Assembly (NCBI RefSeq): GCF_963678545.1
Contig: NZ_OY782867.1
Location: forward strand, 302,969 to 366,968
Direction of reading: 5' to 3'
Length of the DNA: 64,000 nucleotides
From: an uncultured Methanomethylovorans sp.
GTDB lineage: Archaea > Halobacteriota > Methanosarcinia > Methanosarcinales > Methanosarcinaceae
Below, piece by piece: positions 1 through 9,424 of this stretch (the stretch's first letter is position 1; each line of letters begins with the position of its first letter). The translations under genes and the position numbers were made by a program. The notes under the pieces were generated by a model. The model was not told where the DNA came from, searched no databases, and saw only the letters and a program-made list of their open reading frames with translations.

Positions 1-1559
1 AGCTTGCATAGCTTTTGGTACGCAAGATCAACACTACGAGTTGGCGGCAGCAAAAGTTCAGCAGTGTTGCCAGAAAAAGTCATCATGCCAACAGCATCTC
101 TTTTTTGGTAAGCATTATTTAACAGTGAAAGTATTGCTCCTTTTACAGCCGTCATTCTTTTTCTTGCACCCATTGAGCTGCTGGCATCCACCAGAAAGAG
201 TATAGTAACACCTTTCTTTCTCAGGCGGACTTTTTCACGGAAATCTGACTTTTCAAGTGTAACTGCCAGTTCACTTTTTTTTCTTGACCTCTGATAAGGT
301 GCTGCTGCCCTAAGTGTGGCATCGAATGCGATGTCTGTTATTTTACCTTTTGGAACGCGGGAAGCAACATATCTGCCCGATCTGTTAGAAGATATCATTC
401 TGCTTCTTCTCCCTTTTGACCGTGAGTTCCGTAAACGTTCCCTTTTTTTCTCTGAGAGGTAATCTATAACTGTGAAACTTCTGCCTATGGAAAAGACCTG
501 GTCAGATCCCGTATCCGGGATATCTTCTTTGCTATTTTTCGTAGGATCTTTACGTGTCATCGGATTCGTGTTCACGGAATCAGTATCTGAAGTTTCCTGT
601 GATCCATTATCTTTTTCTTTTTCCGGATTTTCTCTGGATTGCTTATCAGGCTGGTTTTCTGACCGTTCTTGTTCAGAGGGCGGCGGTAATTGGTTACGCC
701 GATGTTCAAAAGCAAGTACTGCAGCTTCCCTTATATCTTCCAGAAGCACATGTTCTCTCAGATCAAGGGCTGCAAGTGCTCTTGCAGTTCTTGAAACGGC
801 AAGATCACCTCTATGACCATGCACTCCCATCTCAACCGCAAGCTGACAAATGATATCAATATGCCCTTCCGGTAGAATAACAAAAGGAAAGATCTCACGC
901 GCTTTAAATATCAGTTCTTTTAGTTCAAGTATCTCTTTTTCATATCTTTTACAAAAAGTAGTAGGATTTTTTTCAAATTCAAGGTATCTGCGCAGGATTT
1001 CCTTTCGTAGTTCAGGTTCATCTTGCCGGGAAATACATACGCAAAGGTCAAATCTGTCCATCATGTGAGAGGATAATTCTCCTTCGCAAGGGTCCATTGT
1101 CCCAATCAGGACAAAATCGGCATGGTGGTCCCATGATATACCCTCTCTTTCGATGACGTTAATGCCACTCTGGCAAGCGTTCATCACAATGTCAAGCAGT
1201 GAATTATCAAGGAGATTAATATTGTCTATGCAAAGTATTTTTTCATTGGCATCATGCAGAATTCCCGGCTGGATGACCTTCTTGCCATGGAGCATTGCCT
1301 TTTCAATGTCTACTGACCCTACAATACGTTCTTCTGTGGCATTAAGGGGCAGATTGACAACCTTCTGTTGATCAGAAAGACTATCCATTGCACGAACTAT
1401 CGTGGATTTGGCTGTTCCCCTTTCTCCCATGAGCAATATACTGCTGATCTCTGGACATATGAGTGTGCAAAGCAAAGCTTTTTTTGCCCTTTCCTGTCCT
1501 ACTATGGCAGGGAAAGGGTAACCTTTGTACCTTAGTCCGTTTTGAATTTCTGCACCCAC
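1..1559 (-). CDS. chlD: ChlD-like chelatase subunit D, 3' end outside window
   Basis: This is a magnesium/cobalt chelatase subunit D (BchD/ChlD family), the AAA+ plus von Willebrand A partner of ChlI that drives metal insertion by the large CobN/BchH subunit. An N-terminal AAA+ module carries a Walker A motif (GERGTAKST), and an acidic, proline-rich linker follows. A VWA domain begins near residue 450 with the MIDAS motif DASSSMG. The frame is open to the window edge, so the C-terminus is missing. I place the start at a GTG at 1559-1557, preceded by an AAGGAG-like ribosome binding site 8 bases away; this overlaps the end of chlI by 28 bases and suggests translational coupling. No class-I cobaltochelatase CobS/CobT was seen in the window, so pairing with CobN for cobamide synthesis is the likely role (inference). 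Confidence 0.85.
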   Translation of the reverse strand, partial: MGAEIQNGLRYKGYPFPAIVGQERAKKALLCTLICPEISSILLMGERGTAKSTIVRAMDSLSDQQKVVNLPLNATEERIVGSVDIEKAMLHGKKVIQPGILHDANEKILCIDNINLLDNSLLDIVMNACQSGINVIEREGISWDHHADFVLIGTMDPCEGELSSHMMDRFDLCVCISRQDEPELRKEILRRYLEFEKNPTTFCKRYEKEILELKELIFKAREIFPFVILPEGHIDIICQLAVEMGVHGHRGDLAVSRTARALAALDLREHVLLEDIREAAVLAFEHRRNQLPPPSEQERSENQPDKQSRENPEKEKDNGSQETSDTDSVNTNPMTRKDPTKNSKEDIPDTGSDQVFSIGRSFTVIDYLSEKKRERLRNSRSKGRRSRMISSNRSGRYVASRVPKGKITDIAFDATLRAAAPYQRSRKKSELAVTLEKSDFREKVRLRKKGVTILFLVDASSSMGARKRMTAVKGAILSLLNNAYQKRDAVGMMTFSGNTAELLLPPTRSVDLAYQKLCK

Positions 1560-2572
1560 TCTTCCAGCTCCTTTATATCAAGGTATCCTTCTTCAAAAGG
1601 CCGCCTTCTCATCCTGTGCGGAAGTGCAAGTCTTGCAGCTCTTAGTATGTGGTCGAAATCCACCTTGTCCTTTCTGTCATAGGCTGCCACTGCGATTGCA
1701 GCCTTTACAATGGTCAGATCCGCTCTGTGTCCGTCAACCCCAAGATGCAATGCGATCTCAACAGCCATATCAAGTGTATTCTCGTCCGGTACAATATGAG
1801 ATACTTCAGACCTTGCTCTTAAGATCCTGGAAGTCAGTTCCGACTGCTGCTCGCTGTATGATCTCACAAAACTCTCCGGGTCTGCATCAAAAGCAAGCCT
1901 GCGCCTGATCACCTCTTTTCTAAGATGCATATCATGCTCTCCAATTACATCAATGGCAAGCCCAAATCGGTCCAGCAGTTGTGGACGAAGGTCTCCTTCC
2001 TCCGGGTTCATGGTTCCGACCAGCACAAAGCGGGCAGGATGGGAATATGAGACTCCCTCCCTTTCTACAAAATTAACACCCATTGCAGCGGCATCCAGCA
2101 GCAGGTCTACAAGATGGTCATCCAGAAGGTTCACTTCATCCACATAAAGAATGTTTCCATTTGCCTGGGCAAGTACTCCGGGTTCAAATCGTTTTTGTCC
2201 TTTCTTAAGGGCATGTTCAAGGTCAAGAGTTCCTGCCACTCTGTCTTCAGTAGAACTTAGCGGTAGTTCGACCACCCTCATAGAAGCAGTCTCAGCTTCC
2301 AGTTCTTCTCCCATTGTCAACTTCTTTCTGCAATCCGGGCAGAAATGTTCCTCATCTTCGAAAGTGCATCCGAAAGTACAGCCTTTTACAACCTGGCGCG
2401 GCGGAAGAAGGGCTGCCAGAGCTCTGACAGCAGTGGATTTTGCTGTTCCTTTTTCTCCACGTATAAGCACTCCTCCGATGGAAGGAGATATCACGTTCAG
2501 TATGAGCGCTTCTTTCATGGCTTCCTGGCCGACGATGGCCGTAAATGGATAGATAGGTCTTTTAACGTCCAT
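1532..2572 (-). CDS. chlI: ChlI-like chelatase AAA+ subunit
   Basis: AAA+ ATPase subunit I of a Mg/Co chelatase, about 346 residues, the usual family length. It shows Walker [10 protein letters not shown] near residue 40, a cysteine cluster (CTFGC ... CPDC) typical of archaeal homologues, Walker [13 protein letters not shown] and the sensor stretch [18 protein letters not shown]. An upstream in-frame ATG at 2581 has its AGGA directly abutting it, so the ATG at 2572, with AGGA 9 bases upstream, is preferred. The gene is followed by chlD with overlapping ends, so the two form an operon. It closely resembles the N-terminal half of the fused chlI-chlD gene at 13819, making the window redundant for this subunit. 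The role in cobamide cobalt insertion is inferred from CobN and the uptake genes further on. Confidence 0.88.
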   Translation of the reverse strand: MDVKRPIYPFTAIVGQEAMKEALILNVISPSIGGVLIRGEKGTAKSTAVRALAALLPPRQVVKGCTFGCTFEDEEHFCPDCRKKLTMGEELEAETASMRVVELPLSSTEDRVAGTLDLEHALKKGQKRFEPGVLAQANGNILYVDEVNLLDDHLVDLLLDAAAMGVNFVEREGVSYSHPARFVLVGTMNPEEGDLRPQLLDRFGLAIDVIGEHDMHLRKEVIRRRLAFDADPESFVRSYSEQQSELTSRILRARSEVSHIVPDENTLDMAVEIALHLGVDGHRADLTIVKAAIAVAAYDRKDKVDFDHILRAARLALPHRMRRRPFEEGYLDIKELEEWVQKFKTD

Positions 2573-2749
2573 TGAGCACATTCCTATTATTTTTTAAGAT
2601 AATTTTATTGCAATTATCACCAATAAGTAAGAATACGACCAGTTTTAACAGGTGGATGAATTAATTTCGTATGTTGTTTAATGGTTGTCTATATATACTT
2701 TCAACTCCTGTTCTACTTTAGATTAAAGTTTGCGATAATCAAGCAACCT

Positions 2750-2941
2750 TTTAATGAGTTTACCATAAGGCGATTGGAGTCTTGAATTAATCACCTGTAC
2801 CAAGTCTGTATTCATGTAAAGCCGAAACGGATGAATGGACAGAACTCAGTAGGATAGGAACTATCCGAATTAACGCTCATGGAGATGCCGATGGTCATCG
2901 TTGAAGTGAGAAGCCAACCATTTAAATGGATGGTAGTTCAC
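2750..2941 (+). pseudogene. Decayed 3' end of an IS200/IS605 tnpB
   Basis: Read forward, this stretch encodes a degraded TnpB C-terminus (around GTIRINAHGD, a typical tail of this family) with several stops. It ends in a small palindrome and the sequence GTAGTTCAC, which also closes the intact element ending at 6404. No transposase body is left. It may still carry the part of the element that gives rise to the guide (omega) RNA, but that is inference. It fills most of the 480-base gap between chlI and cbiZ. Confidence 0.6.
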
Positions 2942-3057
2942 TGTAACATCCCCTTAAGTTCAAGTATAATAGACCGCAATAGAGCGTGATCTTGCCGCTG
3001 TCTGACTTTTAATTTGTCTTCAGATTGGATTCAAATAATGATCTTTTCTATTTTCAT

Positions 3058-4239
3058 TCATGTGTCGGCACACATGCCGTTCTTTGCCAGCCAGGCTGTT
3101 ATCCTTACCCAGTTATCAAGTATGGATTCCTTTTCTCTGAGCAGACCGGACATTTGAGGGATATTAGCTGCACCCAGTGCTTCCGGAAGGCCTCTCATTA
3201 TTGTAATGGCTGCCCTTTTTCCAGCTTTTTCGGGCAAAAGACCCCAGGATATCTCATCTAATATGTGCAATACAGAAGTAGTAGATCCTACAAGCAGCGG
3301 ATTCTTTGACAAGTTTCTAAGTGAAGTGAGAAAACGTGCTTTTCTGTTCTCGCCTTCCATTTCCGATGCTTTTTTCCAGTAATGTTCTTCATTTATGCCA
3401 AACCTTTCAAGTCTTACAAGCATATCGCATTGAGATTCGGGAGTAAGTTCCGACTGTTTTGCAAGGGCTTTTTGGGTAGCTTCGATAACACACCTGCCAA
3501 TCATTTCTCCTAGTTTGGAGTGTTTTCCTGCATCCGTTAATGTGTGCGGGCTGGTCCTGTCAGCTACGATAGCAATCATATCTGTTCCGGACCCTGTGGC
3601 TATCCCCTCAGAATAACGGCTAGGGGCCATAAGTTGCTGGAGAGCAACTGTTTTTGCTTCAGCGGCTGTGAGGGCAGCTTTGACCATTGTATGCGAAGGC
3701 AGGTTTGCTCCGATAAGCAGTATTGTATTGATGGTGCCAAATATGTACTTCCCATTTTCCTGATGATATGAAGCCGGGTCGCCTGCTCTGCCTCCGTTAA
3801 CTTCAACACCGCCTGTAATGATAGCTGTGACCTCTACATCTCTGTGGCAACGATTAGAAATACAGACATGGTCCATATTCGCTGCTGTCAAGAGGCCAGT
3901 GGAAAAATCAGAATCCAGACCCAACTGTTCTGAAACGTAGGAAACAAATGCAGGAATGCTGCCGCCTTTCAGAGAATCACTATCATGAGAATCACCGTGA
4001 GAATGGCGTACCTGATGATTGAAAATGTATTTCAGATCTTCTCTGTATCCGCCATTTAACCATGAACTGGTCAGAGTGCTTCTTCCTTCGGGCAACTGAA
4101 CAACGATCGATGTGTCCTGACGAAACACACGTTCTCCGGAAGAAGTTTCATATAACAGTACTTTTTTGTTCCTTTCAGTAAGCTGATCTTGTTCCGTCTC
4201 ACATTGAACTGAAACTTGAGCAATGTTCTGTTCTGTCAT
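3058..4239 (-). CDS. cbiZ: Adenosylcobinamide amidohydrolase CbiZ
   Basis: CbiZ opens the amide bond of adenosylcobinamide to give adenosylcobyric acid, which lets archaea salvage incomplete corrinoids. Family signatures are visible: GVEVNGGRAGDP near residue 148 and the glycine-rich IATGSGTD near residue 215. At 393 residues it is longer than the CbiZ core because of a C-terminal helical extension of about 120 residues of unknown role. The N-terminal 90 residues include a histidine/aspartate-rich stretch (HSHGDSHDSD) that could bind metal. It stands alone on the minus strand, downstream of a leader with a TATA box and an inverted repeat. Its salvage role fits the corrinoid-type ABC importer at 36-39 kb. 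Confidence 0.88.
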   Translation of the reverse strand: MTEQNIAQVSVQCETEQDQLTERNKKVLLYETSSGERVFRQDTSIVVQLPEGRSTLTSSWLNGGYREDLKYIFNHQVRHSHGDSHDSDSLKGGSIPAFVSYVSEQLGLDSDFSTGLLTAANMDHVCISNRCHRDVEVTAIITGGVEVNGGRAGDPASYHQENGKYIFGTINTILLIGANLPSHTMVKAALTAAEAKTVALQQLMAPSRYSEGIATGSGTDMIAIVADRTSPHTLTDAGKHSKLGEMIGRCVIEATQKALAKQSELTPESQCDMLVRLERFGINEEHYWKKASEMEGENRKARFLTSLRNLSKNPLLVGSTTSVLHILDEISWGLLPEKAGKRAAITIMRGLPEALGAANIPQMSGLLREKESILDNWVRITAWLAKNGMCADT

Positions 4240-4365
4240 TTTGATCGTTATCCCTTAAGTTTCATGGTGCTGGAAGTTTAGAGCTATATTCTTAGCAGGA
4301 TCATGAAAAGAGAAAAATGACGATACCTTTTGGCAAAGGTCTTCAAAATGGTCCTTCTCTATTTT

Positions 4366-4430
4366 GAACTCTGGTATGCAGAACAGAGTTCCAATCCCAC
4401 ATTTTATTTGGGAAAGGGGTATATATAGGA
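4366..4430 (-). promoter_or_regulatory. cbiZ upstream region: inverted repeat and TATA box
   Basis: A perfect 8-bp inverted repeat (GAACTCTG at 4366-4373, CAGAGTTC at 4384-4391) lies about 130 bases before cbiZ. A TATA-like CTATATATA (minus strand) sits at about 4420-4428. If that TATA is used, the repeat would fall close to the transcript start, as an operator or a leader hairpin. The rest of the gap 4240-4622 is AT-rich and shows nothing else; I see no cobalamin riboswitch core. Confidence 0.4.
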
Positions 4431-4622
4431 GAGTTTTTTAGTAATATATGTTATCTTTAGAGTATATACTAATAGGATATTAGAGTCAACAGAATCAGCC
4501 TGAAAGATCATTTTGTAAATGTTTCTAGAAATATCTGTAAAAGATAATATTATATTTATATCGTAAAAAACATAAAGATATTGCTAAATAGTAAAACATC
4601 ATCTTGGATATGGGTAATAAAT

Positions 4623-4820
4623 ATGACATGGGCATTTTCGTCACTTACAGCTAAACAGATGAAGGCTATCAAAGAACTGGAAGATAAAATGGGTGTAACT
4701 CTTCTGGCTTTTTCGAATATAAACATTAAATATGCAAACCTTTCGGAAGAGGAGATGAAACTCCTTCTGGAAGCTGAGAAGGATCTGGGAGTTTCTTTAG
4801 TTGCAGTACACGTGGAATAA
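4623..4820 (+). CDS. Small protein with two related halves
   Basis: A 65-residue soluble protein of unknown function. Two similar segments follow each other: LTAKQMKAIKELEDKMGVTL and LSEEEMKLLLEAEKDLGVSL, each a helix followed by a short strand, so the protein looks like an internal duplication. The ATG at 4623 is chosen over an upstream TTG at 4581 because the repeat structure begins right after it. A TATA-like run (ATATTTATATC) lies at about 4549-4560. It is divergent from cbiZ and shares its 380-base upstream region, so co-regulation is possible but unproven. I do not recognise the family. Confidence 0.55.
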   Translation: MTWAFSSLTAKQMKAIKELEDKMGVTLLAFSNINIKYANLSEEEMKLLLEAEKDLGVSLVAVHVE

Positions 4821-4877
4821 ATATATAGGCCAGTTGCAAACTAAATTTTTGCAACTCCTTATATTTTTTAACTTTTT

Positions 4878-6404
4878 ATGCGAGAAGTCCCCTTCCTCGG
4901 AGCGTAGCGATAGGTGGGGGATGAGAGCGATACTTTTGTTACAAGAATCAGTATCATGCTAATACGTATATATATTATTCTCCCTATACTATTTGGGTTT
5001 TTGTATGCAGTTGACATTACCAATCAAGATAGATGTTACTCGGGAACAGGGATCTGTTCTATGGGATCTATCTGAGAAATGTAGACTTATCTATAACTTT
5101 GGATTGAAAGAAAGACAGGATGCATATAAGAACAAGACTAATATTGGTTATGTTAGACAGCAGAACAAGTTACCCGAACTCAAACAACAATTTCCTGAAT
5201 ATAAATGGGTATATTCCAAAGTATTGCAGGGAACCCTGAAGTGTCTTGACAACGATTACAGGTCTTTTTTCAATCTAAGAAAGAATAAGGATGTCAAAGC
5301 TAGACCTCCTGGATTCAAAGGCAAGAAATATTTCACTACGATGATTTACAATCAATCTGGATTTGATATAATTGATTCCAATGGTAATGTTATCATAAGT
5401 AAATCCATGGATACTCAAGTATATAAACCAGAAGTAGAGTACTCTGAACAAGACAAGATTTTCATTGATCTCTCTCATAAGCATCCATCTGGAATTCCTT
5501 TGACATTTGAACTCCCGGTTCCTCTGCTTGAAGAAAGAATTTTTAGTAAGGCTACTGATATTGTTCAGGTCAACCTTTACCAGAAAGATGACGAGTTTTA
5601 TATTTCCATTACCTATGAAGTGCCTGCAGAAAAACATTGTAATAATGATTGTTATCTTGCTATTGATATAGGTACGATCAAACAAACAATGGTCGATTCA
5701 GATGGTAAATTCACAGAATTGAAGAACAGGAGACCGGATAAGTATTGGGACCCTAAGATCCAGCAGATCCAATCCCGAAGAGACCATTGCAAGAAGGATA
5801 GCAGGAAATGGAAACGATTGCATAACAACCTTGGTCGGATAAAGAGAAGATCGTCCAATCAATTGAAAGACAACCAGCATAAAATTACCAGAAATATTGT
5901 TGAGAATACGGATGCTAATACTATTATTATTGGTAAACTAGATGTAAAACAAATGGCTTCTTCTAAGCCAAAAGCAAATAAAAGAGACAGGAGTACTAAT
6001 CGTGGTACTCATAATTCAGGACATATAGGTAGATTTGCTCAATTCTTGACCTACAAAGCTGAAGCTTTGGGTAAGAGAGTAATAAGAATTGATGAATCCT
6101 ATACCTCAAAGAAATGTTGTGTTTGTGGAACTATCAAGAATATGTCGCTTGATGACAGAATCTATGAATGTGGTTACTGTAGTAATGTTATTGATAGGGA
6201 TATGAATAGTTCCGTGAACATACTCTTAAGGTATTTCAAACATAATGCTTTGTGGACAAGCTATCAAAATACAATTGATAATCTACGACAAACAGGTTTG
6301 TTGATCGGGATCATTCCTACAAGAATGATTTCGAGATGAGACAAATACTCGTAGGAAGCTCCTTCCTCAAATCACCGTGAGGTGATTAGGGAGGGGTAGT
6401 TCAC
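4878..6404 (+). mobile_element. IS200/IS605-type element with tnpB only (copy A)
   Basis: The left end carries a conserved block (CCTCGGAGCGTAGCGA, near 4892-4910) that recurs at 13.68 and 30.15 kb. The right end has an ATCACC-GTGA-GGTGAT hairpin at 6371-6386 and finishes with GTTCAC at 6404. It holds one gene, tnpB, and no tnpA, so it would need a Y1 transposase from elsewhere. Copy C at 12.2-13.7 kb is the same element on the other strand; its hairpin keeps the stem but has a different loop (TTCG). Confidence 0.75.
5005..6339 (+). CDS. tnpB: TnpB-family RNA-guided nuclease, RuvC-II Glu replaced
   Basis: A 444-residue TnpB (OrfB) protein, the IS605 relative of Cas12. RuvC-I Asp is in LAIDIGT (residue 221), the zinc ribbon is CCVCG...CGYC near the end, and RuvC-III Asp is in DRDMNSS (399). 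At the RuvC-II position, where the family has a Glu (E-D/T-L), this protein reads IIIGKLD, a Gly at residue 310. A Glu 43 residues on (353, in TYKAE) is a candidate for the rearranged catalytic Glu reported for some TnpBs and Fanzors. I place the start at ATG 5005, matching copy C, rather than the upstream TTG. The protein is otherwise full length. Confidence 0.85.
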   Translation: MQLTLPIKIDVTREQGSVLWDLSEKCRLIYNFGLKERQDAYKNKTNIGYVRQQNKLPELKQQFPEYKWVYSKVLQGTLKCLDNDYRSFFNLRKNKDVKARPPGFKGKKYFTTMIYNQSGFDIIDSNGNVIISKSMDTQVYKPEVEYSEQDKIFIDLSHKHPSGIPLTFELPVPLLEERIFSKATDIVQVNLYQKDDEFYISITYEVPAEKHCNNDCYLAIDIGTIKQTMVDSDGKFTELKNRRPDKYWDPKIQQIQSRRDHCKKDSRKWKRLHNNLGRIKRRSSNQLKDNQHKITRNIVENTDANTIIIGKLDVKQMASSKPKANKRDRSTNRGTHNSGHIGRFAQFLTYKAEALGKRVIRIDESYTSKKCCVCGTIKNMSLDDRIYECGYCSNVIDRDMNSSVNILLRYFKHNALWTSYQNTIDNLRQTGLLIGIIPTRMISR

Positions 6405-6696
6405 TGCAGTTCCTTTTATGTCCGTTCATAAGAGTAAAGGATTACAAGCCAGAGTTGTTTTCCTCCTTAACATGGTAGAAGGATTGTATGGGTTTCCATG
6501 TGAAATTGAAAATCCTGATATCTTTGAACCTGCTATAAAAGGAAGGAGAAACGAAAAAGAAGAAGAGGAAAGAAGACTTTTCTACGTAGCAGTTACTCGC
6601 GCAAAGGAACAAGTTGTAATTTACAGTAAAAAAGGTTCAGAAAGCAAATTTCTCAATGAGATTAAGGATCACGTAATTATTTCTTCAATTTCCTAA
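6405..6696 (+). pseudogene. C-terminal remnant of a UvrD/Rep-type helicase
   Basis: Only the last ~95 residues of a superfamily 1 helicase remain: motif V (MSVHKSKGLQ) and motif VI (ERRLFYVAVTRAKEQ). The homologous frame begins exactly where element A ends (6404), so the N-terminal two thirds were lost at that junction. No matching N-terminal part is present on the other side of the element, so a deletion accompanied or followed the insertion. It cannot be an active helicase because motifs I to IV are absent. Confidence 0.75.
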
Positions 6697-6972
6697 TAAT
6701 AATTAAAGAACAAGGTTTGTTGTTTGATAGTCTGTACTAGTATTCATCAATCTTAATGATTCTTTGAATTTACTTTGGAACAAGTGAGTATAGATGTCAG
6801 AAACCAGAAGTAGGCATCTTTTGGTCTCTTACTTGAATGCCCTTTATTTTCATGAGAGAAAAATAGTATCCAGAAGCATCAACTCCTTTTTATGAAAAAA
6901 TTGATATTCACATAGATTAAGTAAGTATATCGGATATCTGATTTTGAATATCTTTCCTCATATATTGAATAT

Positions 6973-7533
6973 TCACTTTTTCTGGTCCCCAAGGAACTTA
7001 TCCCACTCACTGAAACGGTCAGTTTCCTTTTTGTGTTTTCCTTCGTTGCTGGCTATCGATCTGTCATTATATGATATATCCGGATGCGATGTGTATTGCT
7101 CTTCATTTCCAAAAGGAGATAATCCTCTCTGAGAACGTGACCACATCTGAAGGAGACGATAAAGAATATAGAAAACAGCTGCAAATATTAAAAAGTACAA
7201 TGTAAAAAAGACCAATAAGAACAGAATTGCTATGAATATAAGGATAAATAAAACTACCGAAGCAAGTTTCATCCCTGTCCTTAAGTGCTCATTATTGATC
7301 TTATCCAATAGCCTGAAAACTTCAACAATAATATTGCATATTACGTATTTGACCCTGGTCAGCGAAAACGATCCATTTTCTTCAGAGGCATAAATTTCAA
7401 CTCTGGAATTGCAAGAGTCCTGTATCTTTGAAACTGCTGAACTACTGAACTTCTTTGCAGTAAAGCTCAGTATGTTCGATGCAAGAATAGTTGCCACAAA
7501 GATCAGGCAGCTCGCAAGTATTAATGAAACCAT
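6973..7533 (-). CDS. Membrane protein of unknown function
   Basis: A 186-residue protein with a hydrophobic N-terminal helix, a central pair of strongly hydrophobic segments (about residues 92-135) and a polar, charged C-terminal tail of about 45 residues. The ATG at 7533 is chosen because AAAGGAGA lies 6 bases upstream; an earlier ATG at 7551 overlaps that site. It lies downstream of the CobD-like gene on the same strand with a gap of about 95 bases, so co-transcription is possible. I do not recognise the family. Confidence 0.6.
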   Translation of the reverse strand: MVSLILASCLIFVATILASNILSFTAKKFSSSAVSKIQDSCNSRVEIYASEENGSFSLTRVKYVICNIIVEVFRLLDKINNEHLRTGMKLASVVLFILIFIAILFLLVFFTLYFLIFAAVFYILYRLLQMWSRSQRGLSPFGNEEQYTSHPDISYNDRSIASNEGKHKKETDRFSEWDKFLGDQKK

Positions 7534-7627
7534 TGCTTCTCCTTTAAACATGTTTTTTAGTGCTGATGTCCCACATATTCAGTGGAAAAATTTACTTTTC
7601 TGTGACTACTCCATACTCAAATAATAA

Positions 7628-9079
7628 TCATATCACTGGTTTAATTACTTTACTCCATGCTTTGCCTAAGCTGTTCTCAAGATCATCCTGCTGCAAAAGT
7701 ATGCCCAGGACTGCCTGTGCGATCTCCGGTTTATGTATCAGGTAACAGTTCATGCAGCTCCATCCTTTTTTCCCTTTGGAGCCGATAATCCATTCCCCAC
7801 CTGTTTTTTCCTCCTTACAGGGATTGAAAGGACAGTAACAGAAGGTACAGTCCTGCCCCGGAAAATGACATGGATAATAGGGGCATTCAGTATTACTGCC
7901 TGACAAACTACCTCTGTTCATTACGTCACTGAGCTTTTCGTTTGCGTAATCTTTAGCCCATTCTCCCATGACGATGCCAAATATCTCCTCGAACCTGTCA
8001 ATATTGTCCTGTGTGGTAACAGCAACCCTTACGTAGTCCTCGCCAGGTGAGTAAAATGAACTGCAATCCATGAGCATTACTCCATGTGACTCCAGCCTTT
8101 GTGTAAGTTCCTTTAGTCCCATCAACAGCTTCAGATTGACCAGGATATGTACAGAATCGCTGTGTTCAGGAACATATCCGTGTTTTGAGAACAGTTCAAC
8201 AAGATATGCTCTCTGCTTTCGGATGAATTCCCTTGACTTTTTTATGTACTTGCTGTTGCATCCGCTGTTCATTAAGGAAGTACCCAGAATTAATGACGAT
8301 AAATCTTCTTTATTCTCAATGATCGATGGCTTTAGTTTTCCGATTAAATTATGTGAAGTTATTGCAAACGTTATTTGTTTTTCCGAAAGAGCAAATGTAT
8401 CTGAGATGGAGCGCTGGATAAGGATATACTCATTCTCCCGTACAACGGATGCCACACTCTGGTATGGATCAGATAATTCTATCAGCGTCTCATCAACAAA
8501 AAGCAGTGTTCCGTTATCTTTGCAGCGTTTTGCAAGAAGTTCGACTTCATCTGATGGCAGCAAGGCACCACTTAGAAAGTGCGGATTGGATATGACAACC
8601 ATTTTAGCAGTATTCAATGAACGATCAGTGATCTCTGCAAGGAACCGAATATCCTGATAATTTACCTTAATACCTTTTTCCTGTAACAGAAGTACGATAT
8701 CAAAAGAAGATGATGTTGTTATTATAACCTCATCATCTTTTTCCAGAAATGATTCAGCAACTATTTCAATGAGATATTTTCCTGTTAAAGGAAGTATGTG
8801 CTCGGTTCCAATCCCTTTATCTACAAAAGATGCCGCTGCTTTTTTAAAATCCAAGTAAGTATCAATGAATGACAGTTCTTTTTGCCGGTCAATAGTTCCA
8901 ATTATATCCTGAATACAAGCACGTAGTTCTCCATGTTTGAACGGATCACCAAAAGGATTTGACCTGATTCCAAGATCTATCAGGCAATATTTAGCGATTA
9001 CTGATTCTCGCGATACAGCAGGAAATACATTGGAATTCTGACAGTTCTTTTCTTCCTCTATCATGTTGCTCATTGCCAT
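7628..9079 (-). CDS. CobD-like protein with Cys-rich tail, PLP lysine missing
   Basis: Related to L-threonine-O-3-phosphate decarboxylase CobD, which makes aminopropanol phosphate for the cobamide nucleotide loop. At 483 residues it has the organisation of Methanosarcina mazei MM2060, a reported kinase/decarboxylase: a fold-type I aminotransferase domain followed by a ~110-residue extension with many cysteines (CPYYPC, CTFCYC, CMNC). Family marks remain: SNPFG near the start, the Asp in LFVDET, and the Arg in YVRVAV. The stretch that should hold the PLP-binding Lys (family RSLTK) instead reads RSISD, near residue 227, and the following glycine/arginine pattern is also lost. It may be a catalytically altered paralogue. 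I withhold a gene symbol for that reason. Confidence 0.75.
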   Translation of the reverse strand: MAMSNMIEEEKNCQNSNVFPAVSRESVIAKYCLIDLGIRSNPFGDPFKHGELRACIQDIIGTIDRQKELSFIDTYLDFKKAAASFVDKGIGTEHILPLTGKYLIEIVAESFLEKDDEVIITTSSSFDIVLLLQEKGIKVNYQDIRFLAEITDRSLNTAKMVVISNPHFLSGALLPSDEVELLAKRCKDNGTLLFVDETLIELSDPYQSVASVVRENEYILIQRSISDTFALSEKQITFAITSHNLIGKLKPSIIENKEDLSSLILGTSLMNSGCNSKYIKKSREFIRKQRAYLVELFSKHGYVPEHSDSVHILVNLKLLMGLKELTQRLESHGVMLMDCSSFYSPGEDYVRVAVTTQDNIDRFEEIFGIVMGEWAKDYANEKLSDVMNRGSLSGSNTECPYYPCHFPGQDCTFCYCPFNPCKEEKTGGEWIIGSKGKKGWSCMNCYLIHKPEIAQAVLGILLQQDDLENSLGKAWSKVIKPVI

Positions 9080-9104
9080 CTGGTATTTGCTTTTAGATGC
9101 ACAT

Positions 9105-9115
9105 GGTTATAAACA
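9105..9115 (-). promoter_or_regulatory. TATA box of the CobD-like gene
   Basis: TGTTTATAACC on the minus strand lies 26-36 bases before the ATG at 9079, implying a very short or absent leader. The remainder of the gap 9116-9424 is AT-rich; a second TATA-like run (AGTATATATAG, about 9269-9279) could serve the plus-strand gene at 9425. Confidence 0.5.
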
Positions 9116-9424
9116 CTATTTTTTCGATAACAAATATTATCTTTATGGTTTAAATATTGCCAGAATTGCCTTTAAGGCAATTTTATTGAATTTCGAAGTT
9201 TGTTACTAATTCAGATAATAATATCGTATGTTACCCATTTTCCAAATACATATTATCAAAATATTTAAGTATATATAGTAAAAAAGCTTGGAACTTATTA
9301 AAGTTGCATAGCAGAGTCTGGATTTCCATTGGTTGTAGCAATGGTAAGACAAATCTAGAATATATTTACCATCTATGATGGATGTGAGACAATATCCCGT
9401 AGGTACAGAAAAAGAGCAAGTGGA

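Noticed and set aside
472..1371. Plus-strand frames over the first 1.5 kb
   Set aside because: They are antisense to chlD, whose AAA+ and VWA motifs are clear.
4240..4580. Cobalamin riboswitch before cbiZ
   Set aside because: No B12-box-like core was found; only a short inverted repeat and TATA box are present.
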